From Eupransor demetentiae (GTDB lineage Bacteria > Bacillota > Bacilli > Lactobacillales > Lactobacillaceae), in contig NZ_CAWVOH010000001.1 in assembly GCF_963930865.1 (NCBI RefSeq), forward strand, positions 558,001 through 622,000: a stretch of DNA of 64,000 nucleotides, in the 5' to 3' direction. The translations under genes and the position numbers were made by a program. The notes under the pieces are model-generated. The model worked only from the letters and a program-made list of their open reading frames with translations. It had not been told where the DNA came from and did no database searches. Below, piece by piece: positions 7,720 through 15,900 of the stretch (within the stretch, counting starts at the first letter, position 1; each line of letters begins with the position of its first letter).

Positions 7720-8871
7720 TTAAATTAATTCAAGATGCATGTCACCTGGCTTGATCCAGCCGGCCTTGCGAAAGGCCCAGTACATCACAAAGGAAATGGC
7801 AAAGGATACTACAACCCCGGCAATGACGTATACTACACAAATCATTGGGTTTTGAGCAAGTAAGGCCAGCGGCACAATCAGTGAGTTTAAGCCAATTCCG
7901 GCCATGGCATAAGGAACCGTTAGGTGGAAAATGATGGTGGAAATTGGCGCCGTTACAGCGGCCGCAACAAGGGGTGGCACAATGATAATCGGATTTTTAA
8001 CAATGTTGGGGAACTGAATCTTTGGCGTGACCAGTCCCTGAGCAATTACAGCACCAATCTTGTTTTCATGGAAGGACATCGCCGGAAAACCAGCGTACAT
8101 CGCCGTCGTTCCAATCACCATGGCCCCGGCAGCGATTGGCGAAGTGATGCCAGTTGCTCCAATGGCAATGGCCAGAGCAGCAGATGATGATGGCGTGACA
8201 AGTAAGATGGCAAAAGCGACAGCGACGATGGCTGTTCCAAAGACTGGTGAAAAGTTAACCGTGGCAACGATTCCCTTCCCCATGCCTTCTAGGATGGGCG
8301 TTGTGAAGATGGCCAGGTAATAACCTGAAATGGTTCCAACCAACACCGTTGAAGCTGGTACCAGCACCATATCAAGCGGGGTCTTCCCCGAAATCCAGTT
8401 TCCAAAGAGCACGGCCACTACACCCGCCAGAACGGCTGAAATGGGTTGCCCCGTCGTAATAATCGTTGATCCAGCCGCCTGCATACCAGTAAAACCAGTA
8501 GCAGTCGTAGCAGCCATACCAGCGGAACTAAAGAAGACGGCGTTGGCCCCGACGGTTGACGCCGCCATGGCTGAAACCAAGACCATGGTGTTGGACTTCA
8601 TTTGGCTGGCAATCGTAGCGCCAAAGGCTGCCGGCAGCATAACCTTGGTAATGGCGCCGAACTGGGCCATGGGTCCCCAGTGGATGAAAGTGGCCATGGT
8701 TTGTAGAAGCAGGCCCATACCTAAGGTAACGAGAACGGCATTTGAAACGGCAGCCAAGGTGTTATAGACCATTTCACGGGTATCTTGTTTGCTGGGGGCA
8801 CTGTGCAGGGCGACGCGGGTAGCTTCCTCAAAGTCTTGCAGATTGGGGTTGGGGTTACGAGTTACGTCCAT
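7720..8871 (-). CDS. PTS EIIC_2/PfoR-type integral membrane protein
   Basis: A 383-residue polytopic protein (about ten hydrophobic segments) of the family known as PTS_EIIC_2 or PfoR. Recognised segments are GLLLQTMATFIHWGPM, ITTGQPISAVLAGVVA, GKTPLDMVLVPASTVLVG and the C-terminal WAFRKAGWIKPGDMHLELI. No EIIA or EIIB domain is present here. I chose the ATG at 8871 because TAGGAGA lies 8 bases upstream; the farther ATG at 8892 abuts an attenuator hairpin. The function of the family is poorly known: sugar transport or a regulatory role are both proposed. A leader ORF and terminator upstream imply controlled expression. Confidence 0.8.
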   Translation of the reverse strand: MDVTRNPNPNLQDFEEATRVALHSAPSKQDTREMVYNTLAAVSNAVLVTLGMGLLLQTMATFIHWGPMAQFGAITKVMLPAAFGATIASQMKSNTMVLVSAMAASTVGANAVFFSSAGMAATTATGFTGMQAAGSTIITTGQPISAVLAGVVAVLFGNWISGKTPLDMVLVPASTVLVGTISGYYLAIFTTPILEGMGKGIVATVNFSPVFGTAIVAVAFAILLVTPSSSAALAIAIGATGITSPIAAGAMVIGTTAMYAGFPAMSFHENKIGAVIAQGLVTPKIQFPNIVKNPIIIVPPLVAAAVTAPISTIIFHLTVPYAMAGIGLNSLIVPLALLAQNPMICVVYVIAGVVVSFAISFVMYWAFRKAGWIKPGDMHLELI

Positions 8872-8890
8872 TGAAATTCTCCTATTCATC

Positions 8891-8923
8891 AAAAAAGGTC
8901 CCAGCTGATAACAGCTAGGACCT
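8891..8923 (-). terminator. Attenuator terminator before the PfoR-like gene
   Basis: Minus-strand hairpin with arms AGGTCCTAGCTG and CAGCTGGGACCT plus a T run. It lies about 20 bases before the start codon and downstream of the leader ORF, so read-through must be regulated. Confidence 0.8.
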
Positions 8924-8933
8924 TTTCCCTTAG

Positions 8934-8984
8934 CGATTACCAGTGATTGACCTGGTAATCGGCAACGTAAAACCGACTCACCAG
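8934..8984 (-). promoter_or_regulatory. Two mutually exclusive hairpins in the PfoR-like leader
   Basis: Segment 1 (8973-8984, CTGGTGAGTCGG) covers the last codons of the leader ORF and can pair with segment 2. Segment 2 (8934-8961 outer arms) is CGATTACCAG, which also pairs perfectly over 10 bp with segment 3, CTGGTAATCG. The 1:2 and 2:3 pairings exclude each other, the hallmark of leader-peptide attenuation. Confidence 0.6.
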
Positions 8985-9061
8985 TTAGATTCTGGCAAGC
9001 CCAACAAGAGTGCAGTTACATTCTTGGCAGTAAATTGTGATGGATTCATTTGCTTTGACAT
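8978..9061 (-). CDS. 27-residue leader peptide upstream of the PfoR-like gene
   Basis: A short ORF reading MSKQMNPSQFTAKNV... and ending ...LPESNW before TGA. It has an excellent ribosome-binding site (GAGAGGAG, 8 bases before the ATG) and a consensus promoter. No membrane segment or known domain is visible. The last sense codon is the single Trp codon TGG, next to the stop, within a segment that can pair with the following hairpin. A regulatory leader peptide is the most likely role; a small functional protein is the alternative. I do not recognise the sequence. Confidence 0.65.
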   Translation of the reverse strand: MSKQMNPSQFTAKNVTALLLGLPESNW

Positions 9062-9091
9062 GATGCTGCTCCTCTCGTTTCGATGTTTTTT

Positions 9092-9120
9092 ATTATAAAA
9101 ATTAGAATTCAATGAGTCAA
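9092..9120 (-). promoter_or_regulatory. Promoter of the leader peptide/PfoR-like unit
   Basis: Minus-strand -35 TTGACT (9115-9120), 17 bp spacer and -10 TATAAT (9092-9097). Confidence 0.8.
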
Positions 9121-9133
9121 CACTTAATTTGAA

Positions 9134-9823
9134 TTAATTTTGATTACCCTTTTCCAAGCTTAGCTTTCCATCTTCCAAGTGGTAAATTCGGTCGGCATCT
9201 TCTTTGAGACGCAAATCGTGCGTGACGATAACAACGGCCTTATCCTGTTCCTTGGCAATGTCCTTGAAGAGTCCGCCAACAACCTTAACTCGTTCTGAAT
9301 CCAAAGCTGCCGTAGGTTCATCCGCCAAAATAAAATCAGGATTCGTGTAAAGAGCCCGCGCAATGGCCACCCGCTGATTTTGTCCACCTGACAATTGACC
9401 AGGATACTTATTCATCAAAGGACGAATACCCAACTTGTCAATGTATTCTTCAAAAGTCTGCTTGTCCAAATTTCCCTTTGGCTTAACCTTGTTGACGAGG
9501 TCGAATTGTTCCTTAACCGTCAAGTAGGGCACAAGGTTATAGGACTGGAGGACGAAACCAATACGCTTCAAGCGGAAATCATCCGATTGCTTTTGCGTGA
9601 GGTTTTCAAAATTCTGACCATTTAACAAAACTTCCCCATCGGTCGCCTTTTGCAAGTTACCCAAAATGGTCAACATGGTACTCTTTCCAGAGCCTGAAGG
9701 GCCCAGAATCAAAGTCAACTCGCCTGAGCGGGCTTCAAAATCAATGCCATCCAAAGCCGTCACTTGGTTTAAACCATGACCGAACTGCTTACGCACATTT
9801 TTTAATTCAAGCTTTTGCATCAT
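9134..9823 (-). CDS. ABC transporter ATP-binding protein (MacB/LolD-like exporter)
   Basis: A 229-residue ATPase with Walker A GPSGSGKST (about residues 42-50), Q-loop VLQSYNLVPYLTV, signature LSGGQNQRVAIARAL and Walker B FILADEPTAALD. The sequence is of the MacB/LolD/FtsE type, which works with FtsX-fold permeases and usually exports peptides or drugs or serves mechanotransmission. It follows the permease gene directly (the permease stop overlaps the ATG at 9823). No clear terminator separates it from the next promoter. Confidence 0.88.
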   Translation of the reverse strand: MMQKLELKNVRKQFGHGLNQVTALDGIDFEARSGELTLILGPSGSGKSTMLTILGNLQKATDGEVLLNGQNFENLTQKQSDDFRLKRIGFVLQSYNLVPYLTVKEQFDLVNKVKPKGNLDKQTFEEYIDKLGIRPLMNKYPGQLSGGQNQRVAIARALYTNPDFILADEPTAALDSERVKVVGGLFKDIAKEQDKAVVIVTHDLRLKEDADRIYHLEDGKLSLEKGNQN

Positions 9824-10878
9824 TAACCTCCGATTACAGTAACAGGATCAATCTTGGTAATTAGGCGAATTGGAATAAGCGCACCAAGTGCTCCCATCAC
9901 AATCAAGCCCAATCCAGCCAAGGAAATTAGCGTGAAGTCAAAGTACATCGGTACTTGGCTTGGAATCGTCATACTCATGACGAGTGCCAAAATCATGCCA
10001 ATGACCACGGCTGACAACATAATTAAGAGTGTTTGGCTCAAGGTATTTAGCACCAAGTAACGGGCTGGAATACCCTGAGCACGCAGAACAGCAAAGTTTT
10101 CCATCTTTTGAATCGTCAAGATGTAAAGGAAGATTGCCACAATGACCACTGAGATAACAATCAAGAAAGCAATCATCAAAATAAAGGTTGAGTTCTGGGC
10201 CGAATAACCAGGTAGATTATTCAAGTAATCAGCCTTGTTAAAGGCCTTTAACTGACTATTCTTGGCACTGATTTGCTTATCTGAAATTACACCAGATGCG
10301 ACAAAATTATTTTGAACGCCCTTAATTCCGGCCCATTGATTAATGTCACCATAAGCGACCGGCTGCATGTTATAAGAAGCGTTCTTGGCAAAACCAACAA
10401 TCTTAAAGGACTGGTTTTGAATACCAAGCTGGACCTTTTCACCTAACTTGAAGCCCTTTTGCTTCAAAGCCGAAGAAACCACAATTTCCGAACTATTTTC
10501 TGCCTTACGACCAGATTGAAGTTTGATACTTTTGTCGATGCGGTCGTTTTTGGTTAAACCAATGAACATGACTGAATCACGGGTGTCGCCCTTTTTCATG
10601 ATGGCTGGTGTCAAAGCAAGCTTCGACTGATCGGCATCATTGCCGTATTCCTTCAAATCGTCTGCCGTTAGCATGGACTGACTCAAATTTCCGTTGGCAT
10701 CCTTGCTCATCACAACGGATTGCGTTTTCCAAGAATTGATGGAAGACACGTTTTCATTAGCCAAGCCCAAGGCCAAGGCCGAGAGGATAAAGATTAGGAA
10801 AGACACCATCGTGATGACCGCAATCACCAAACCATAGCGTAGCTTTTCCTTTTTCATTTCATTAATCGCTAAGAACAT
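9823..10878 (-). CDS. ABC transporter permease, FtsX/MacB family
   Basis: A 351-residue protein with one N-terminal membrane helix (residues about 17-38), a large extracytoplasmic domain (about 40-225) and three C-terminal helices, the FtsX topology. It ends in the conserved pattern IPIRLITKIDPVTVIGG. The gene is translationally coupled to its ATPase. The promoter is bracketed by two palindromic operators, so the pair is probably induced by a ligand of an unlinked repressor. Confidence 0.85.
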   Translation of the reverse strand: MFLAINEMKKEKLRYGLVIAVITMVSFLIFILSALALGLANENVSSINSWKTQSVVMSKDANGNLSQSMLTADDLKEYGNDADQSKLALTPAIMKKGDTRDSVMFIGLTKNDRIDKSIKLQSGRKAENSSEIVVSSALKQKGFKLGEKVQLGIQNQSFKIVGFAKNASYNMQPVAYGDINQWAGIKGVQNNFVASGVISDKQISAKNSQLKAFNKADYLNNLPGYSAQNSTFILMIAFLIVISVVIVAIFLYILTIQKMENFAVLRAQGIPARYLVLNTLSQTLLIMLSAVVIGMILALVMSMTIPSQVPMYFDFTLISLAGLGLIVMGALGALIPIRLITKIDPVTVIGG

Positions 10879-10899
10879 TTCAAGATCTCCTTACGTTTA

Positions 10900-10955
10900 C
10901 TTATCAGTTGATAAGGATAGTATAGGACCTTTTATTTTGTTTATCAAGTGATAAG
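10900..10955 (-). promoter_or_regulatory. Promoter with two palindromic operators
   Basis: Minus-strand -35 TTGATA (10942-10947), 17 bp spacer and -10 TATACT (10919-10924). Palindrome CTTATCAGTTGATAAG (10900-10915) overlaps the start region. A second, TTTATCAAGTGATAAG (10940-10955, read on plus), covers the -35. The spacing between palindrome centres is 40 bp. The layout is typical of TetR-family repression. Confidence 0.8.
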
Positions 10956-10982
10956 TGAATTATTTTTCACTTTTTATTTATC

Positions 10983-11008
10983 AAAAAAGCAATCCGAAAA
11001 GATTGCTT
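10983..11008 (-). terminator. Terminator after fhs
   Basis: Arms AAGCAATC and GATTGCTT with a minus-strand T run. Confidence 0.85.
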
Positions 11009-11014
11009 CCTATA

Positions 11015-12676
11015 TTAAAATAGTCCGGTAATCTGACCATTTTCATCAATATCAATTTTAGTTGCAGCTGGTACCTTCGGCAAGCCAGGCATCGTTAGTA
11101 CCTTACCCGTCATAGCGACGATAAAGCCGGCGCCTAGCTTTGGGATAAATTCCCGAATATGGATGTCAAAGTCCTTTGGTGCCCCAAGGCGCTTCGGATC
11201 ATCCGTCAAGGAATACTGGGTTTTAGCCATGATGACCGGCAACTTATCCCAACCGCGTTGCTTAAATTCTGCTAATTGCTTTTGCGCCTTGTCGGCCAGA
11301 ACTGCCTGACGACCACCATAAATTTTTTTCACAATTTTGTTGATTTTGACCATCAAATCATCATCGTCTTCGTACAATTTAGTGAAGGTGCTCTTCTCTT
11401 CAACTGCGTCTTGCACGGCCTCAGCCAGCTCAGTAGCTCCTGCGCCACCCTTCGCCCAAACTTCGGTCAAGAAGGCTTGAGAACCCTGCTTGGCCACGAA
11501 GTCCTGAATGAGTTTAATTTCGGCTTCAGTATCGGAAGTAAAGCGGTTAACTGAAACCAGTACCGGCACGCCGTACGACTGCATGGCTTTCAGATTTTGA
11601 CCCAAGTTGGCCAAGCCCTTTTCAAGGGCGTCGAGATTTTCATTTTGTAAATCGGCAAGGGCCTGTCCACCAGTGTGCTTCAAGGCACGCACTGTCGCGA
11701 CAACCACGATGGCATCCGGATGCTTTCCCAATCGAGGAACCTTAACATCCAAAAACTTTTCGCCACCTAAGTCAGCGCCAAAGCCAGCCTCGGTCAAGAC
11801 ATAGTCTGCTAAGCGCAAAGCCGTCTGTGTTGCCAAAATTGAGTTCGTTCCTTGCGCAATATTGGCAAAGGGACCCCCGTGAATAATCGCTGGTGTGTGG
11901 GCAAGGGTCTGAACAAGATTAGGTTTAACGGCATCTTTTAAGAGAACCGTTAAAGCACCCGCCACGCCCAAATCATCAACCGTCACCGGTTCTTTATCAT
12001 AGGTATAAGCTACGACAATCCGCTTAATGCGAGCCTTTAAGTCCATCAAGTCCGTTGATAGGGTCAGAATAGCCATTAGCTCGGAAGCGACCGTAATATC
12101 AAAACCATCTTCACGAGGGACTCCTGAAGTTGGTCCGCCTAAACCAATTGTCACGTGGCGCAAAGCGCGATCGTTGATATCCAGCGCGCGCTTCCAAATC
12201 ACCCGGCGAGGGTCGATCTTTAATACATTACCTTGATAAATGCTGTTATCCAGCGTAGCAGCCAAGAGATCGTGGGCAGCTGTTAAAGCGTGAAAATCCC
12301 CGGTGAAATGCAAATTAATATCGGCCATCGGTACAACCTGGGCATAACCACCCCCAGTGGCACCACCCTTCATCCCCATGACAGGGCCAAGTGAAGGTTC
12401 CCGTAAAGCAACCATAGCGGACTTTTCACCAGCATTTAAAGCATCGGCAAGGCCAACCGTAACCGTCGACTTTCCTTCTCCTGCAGGTGTTGGGTTAATC
12501 GAAGTTACCAAAATCAACTTTCCCTTCATCGGGCGGTTCGTTAAATGATCAAACTTAATTTTGGCCTTATCAAATCCATAGGGTTCAATATCGCTTTGCT
12601 GCAAACCCGCAGCTTCAGCAATTTCACTGATTGGCTTCAATTCAGCCTCTTGGGCAATCTCGATATCACTTTGCAT
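11015..12676 (-). CDS. fhs: Formate--tetrahydrofolate ligase
   Basis: A 553-residue enzyme making 10-formyl-tetrahydrofolate from formate, THF and ATP for purine and fMet-tRNA synthesis. The ATP-binding loop TPAGEGKSTVTVGLADAL is near residues 63-80. Other conserved stretches are REPSLGPVMGMKGGATGGG and MADINLHFTGDFHA. The full family length is present (about 555). The gene is monocistronic with its own promoter and terminator. Confidence 0.95.
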   Translation of the reverse strand: MQSDIEIAQEAELKPISEIAEAAGLQQSDIEPYGFDKAKIKFDHLTNRPMKGKLILVTSINPTPAGEGKSTVTVGLADALNAGEKSAMVALREPSLGPVMGMKGGATGGGYAQVVPMADINLHFTGDFHALTAAHDLLAATLDNSIYQGNVLKIDPRRVIWKRALDINDRALRHVTIGLGGPTSGVPREDGFDITVASELMAILTLSTDLMDLKARIKRIVVAYTYDKEPVTVDDLGVAGALTVLLKDAVKPNLVQTLAHTPAIIHGGPFANIAQGTNSILATQTALRLADYVLTEAGFGADLGGEKFLDVKVPRLGKHPDAIVVVATVRALKHTGGQALADLQNENLDALEKGLANLGQNLKAMQSYGVPVLVSVNRFTSDTEAEIKLIQDFVAKQGSQAFLTEVWAKGGAGATELAEAVQDAVEEKSTFTKLYEDDDDLMVKINKIVKKIYGGRQAVLADKAQKQLAEFKQRGWDKLPVIMAKTQYSLTDDPKRLGAPKDFDIHIREFIPKLGAGFIVAMTGKVLTMPGLPKVPAATKIDIDENGQITGLF

Positions 12677-12706
12677 GGCTTAGCTCCCTCTAAACATTTA
12701 TTTTCT

Positions 12707-12735
12707 ATTATAGCGGATTTTTAGAGTGAATCGAA
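12707..12735 (-). promoter_or_regulatory. Promoter of fhs
   Basis: Minus-strand -35 TTCGAT (12730-12735), 17 bp and -10 TATAAT (12707-12712). Confidence 0.55.
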
Positions 12736-12902
12736 AAGAAGGTCATCCCCTGTTTAAAATGCTCCTCGTGAAAAACAAGACAAGTGGCCCCTGAATTGTA
12801 TAAAAGCCCGGTAAATTAGTGGTTTCAGCATTTTTTTGGTATCATTAAGAGTGAATATATTGATTTAGACAGCACAGTTTTTTACGAAAACCGAGGAAAT
12901 AA

Positions 12903-15900
12903 ATGCTAATTCAAAAGAACTTTAATTCAAGCAAAAGTAAGCTCCATTACCTTTTTGGTTCAAGCTTACTCGCACTGACCGGAAGTATGGCTTTGTCGGC
13001 CAATGCCTCTGCTGATTCATTAACCACGCAAACGACCACAACGACTACTGGCAAGCACAGTCGCAACACAACCAAGATTGTTGTTAAGCAAGATGGAAGC
13101 GATTCGACTGATCAAGGAACAATTAGTCACAAAGAGCCGGCTAGTTCCACTGCTAGCAGTTCAAGTCAAAGTGACAGCGACTCGGCTAACAGTTCAAGTT
13201 TGAACTTGACTAGTGCTCAGCCAAAGGAAGCAACGACCACGGAAAATCCAGCCGCTAGCAACCTTACCGCTTCCAACATTGCTGCCCCTGCTAACCAAGC
13301 CGATTTGACAAAAATTAATGCAAATCAAGCTTGGCAAAATGGTTACACCGGTAAGGGACAAGTTGTAGCCGTTATTGATACAGGAATTGATGCTAGCAAC
13401 CCTGCTTTTACTTTGGCGGACCCTACGACTGCTGCCATTACCAAGGAAGCAGCCCAAGCCCGTATTAAGGAATTGGGCTATGGCGAATATCTTTCCGAAA
13501 AGATTCCTTTTGCTTATAACTATGTCAGCAATTCATCCGACAACATTACCAACAACGCCAACCAGCACGGCCAGCACGTTGCCGGTACTGTTGCCGCAAA
13601 TGGCCCTGTTGGTAATAAAGAATATACGATGGGAATTGCGCCGGATGCCCAAATCTTGGCCATGCGCGTGCAAGACGACGGCAACAACATTGATGCCATT
13701 GCTAAGGCTATTCACGACGCCGTTGATTTAGGTGCGAATGTTATCCAGATTTCTTATGGAACCAACTACGCTGCCCAACAAAAGCAAAATGAATTGCAAG
13801 CTGCAGTTAATTATGCCAGCCAACACGGTGTCCTCGTTGCCGTTTCATCAGGTAATGATGGAAATTCAGGTTCAATCATTTCGGCCGACAATGCCACTCC
13901 AGGTACTGATACTTTGGCTTACCAGCCCGTTAATTCTGGTACTATTGGGGATCCTGGAACTGCCGACACGGCCATTACGGTTGCTGCCGAAAATAGCCTG
14001 ACGGGCGACCAGGATGCCATGTTTAATGGTTCGTCTTGGGGTCCTATGCCTGACCTAACTTTGAAGCCTGATATTTCCGCTCCCGGCGTTGGTATCGTTT
14101 CAACTTACGGTCAAGATGACTACAAGAAAGCCATCGGAACTTCAATGGCGGCGCCCCACGTTTCTGGCTCTGCCCTTCTCGTTAACCAGCACCTTAAGAC
14201 TTTGAACATGCCTAGCTCAGCTAATTTGGCCATGGTCGAAAAGTTAATGTTGATGAATACGGCCACGCCAAAGGTTGACTACGCACACAACACTTACATT
14301 TCTCCACGCCAACAAGGTGCTGGAGGTTTGAACACGGGTGCTGCGGTTGAAAACACTGTCACGGTTAACAGTGCGAACGGTCAGGGAAGCGCCTCTCTCT
14401 ATGCAATTGGTGAACAAACTAATTTCGACCTCACTCTAACGAACTACAGTGACCAAGATCACAGCTACTCGATTAGTAATTTAGGTGGTCCAATGACGGA
14501 CTTAGTCGACCCTTCAACTAAGCAAAGTTATGACCAGTACCTTTCTGGGGCTAGCCTCACTGCCGGCAAGCAAACCGTAACGGTGCCTGCGCACAGTCAA
14601 GTCACGGTGCCCTTCAATTTGAACTTGACTGATGTCAGCAAGCAAAAGAACGTTGAAGGTTTCGTCCAATTCAAGAGTCTTGATGGTCAACCAGATCTAA
14701 GCGTTCCTTACTATGGTTACTATGGCGATCCAACGCAGCAAAGCGTTTTTGATGCATCAGCAAACCAAGCAGATTCATATTTTGGTGGTAATTACTTACT
14801 CGATAACCAAAACTTCCCAATGGGTGTCACGGATACTTATTCCTTGAAGTCCATGGTTTCTGGTCAAGAAAAGTATGACTGGCAGCAGGTCGCCAAGTTA
14901 GTTCAAGATGGCAAGGTCGCCTTCTCACCTAAGTTGAGCAACGGCCCAAGCATTATGCCTTACGAATTTACCAACCAAAACTTGCAAGATTTGAAGGTTG
15001 AAATCCTTGATAAAACTGGCCGTGTGGTTCGCACGATTTCAGATAACAAGGATGTCAGCAAGTCTTCTTACCGCCCAGATACCTTAGGAACCAACAACAT
15101 GGACTTGGCACTCTATGCCAAGGATCTTAGTTGGGATGGAACCCTTTACAATAGCCAAACCGACACCAACTATGTTGCCCCAGATGGTGAATACACTTAC
15201 CGTTTGACAGGTACCCTTTGGACGGATGGCAGCAACAAGGTTCAATCAGTTGACTATCCGGTCATCATTGACACGACTGCGCCTGAAGTCACCGATTTGA
15301 CTTACGACCAAAATAGCCAAACGATTGATATTCACTACAAGGATGAAGGTTCTGGCTTTACCGATTATTCGGTGGCCAAAGTCTTAATTAACAACCACGT
15401 TAAAACCGTTCCAATGGCCGGCTCATTTACTGATGCCAGCCGTACCACGGGTGACTTGAAGGTTAAGTTAGATGCTGATGATTTGGCAGCTATGGGTGAC
15501 ACCCACAACGTCATTAACGTTGTCTTGAGCGATGTTGCCAACAACACAGCTGGTCGTTCTCTTATTACAGATGCTGTTGCCTCTGGTAATCCGGTGGTCT
15601 TGTACAACGCGGTTCCTAACGTTCCATTGAATAAAGACGGTGGCGTATACGACGCTAAAACCGACATCTTCCAACTTTATGGCGCCACTAGCCTTCCTTC
15701 AATCGACGTAAATAACCAAATTGTTTATCCCGATGCTGATGGTTACTTCACCGCTAACTTGAAGTTGGCCGATTCGCCAAGTATCAAGGTAACGAATCCC
15801 GCCAACGGCCAAGTTTTGACGGAATTCTCTTTGGCTTATCCACAAGCTTCGTTTGAATGGGCCAGTGTCGCTGCTGATCCAAACGATAGTTCACAAATGA

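Noticed and set aside
8330..8767. Ala/Pro/Thr-rich 145-codon plus-strand ORF
   Set aside because: Antisense of the hydrophobic, codon-biased PfoR-like gene; no independent support.
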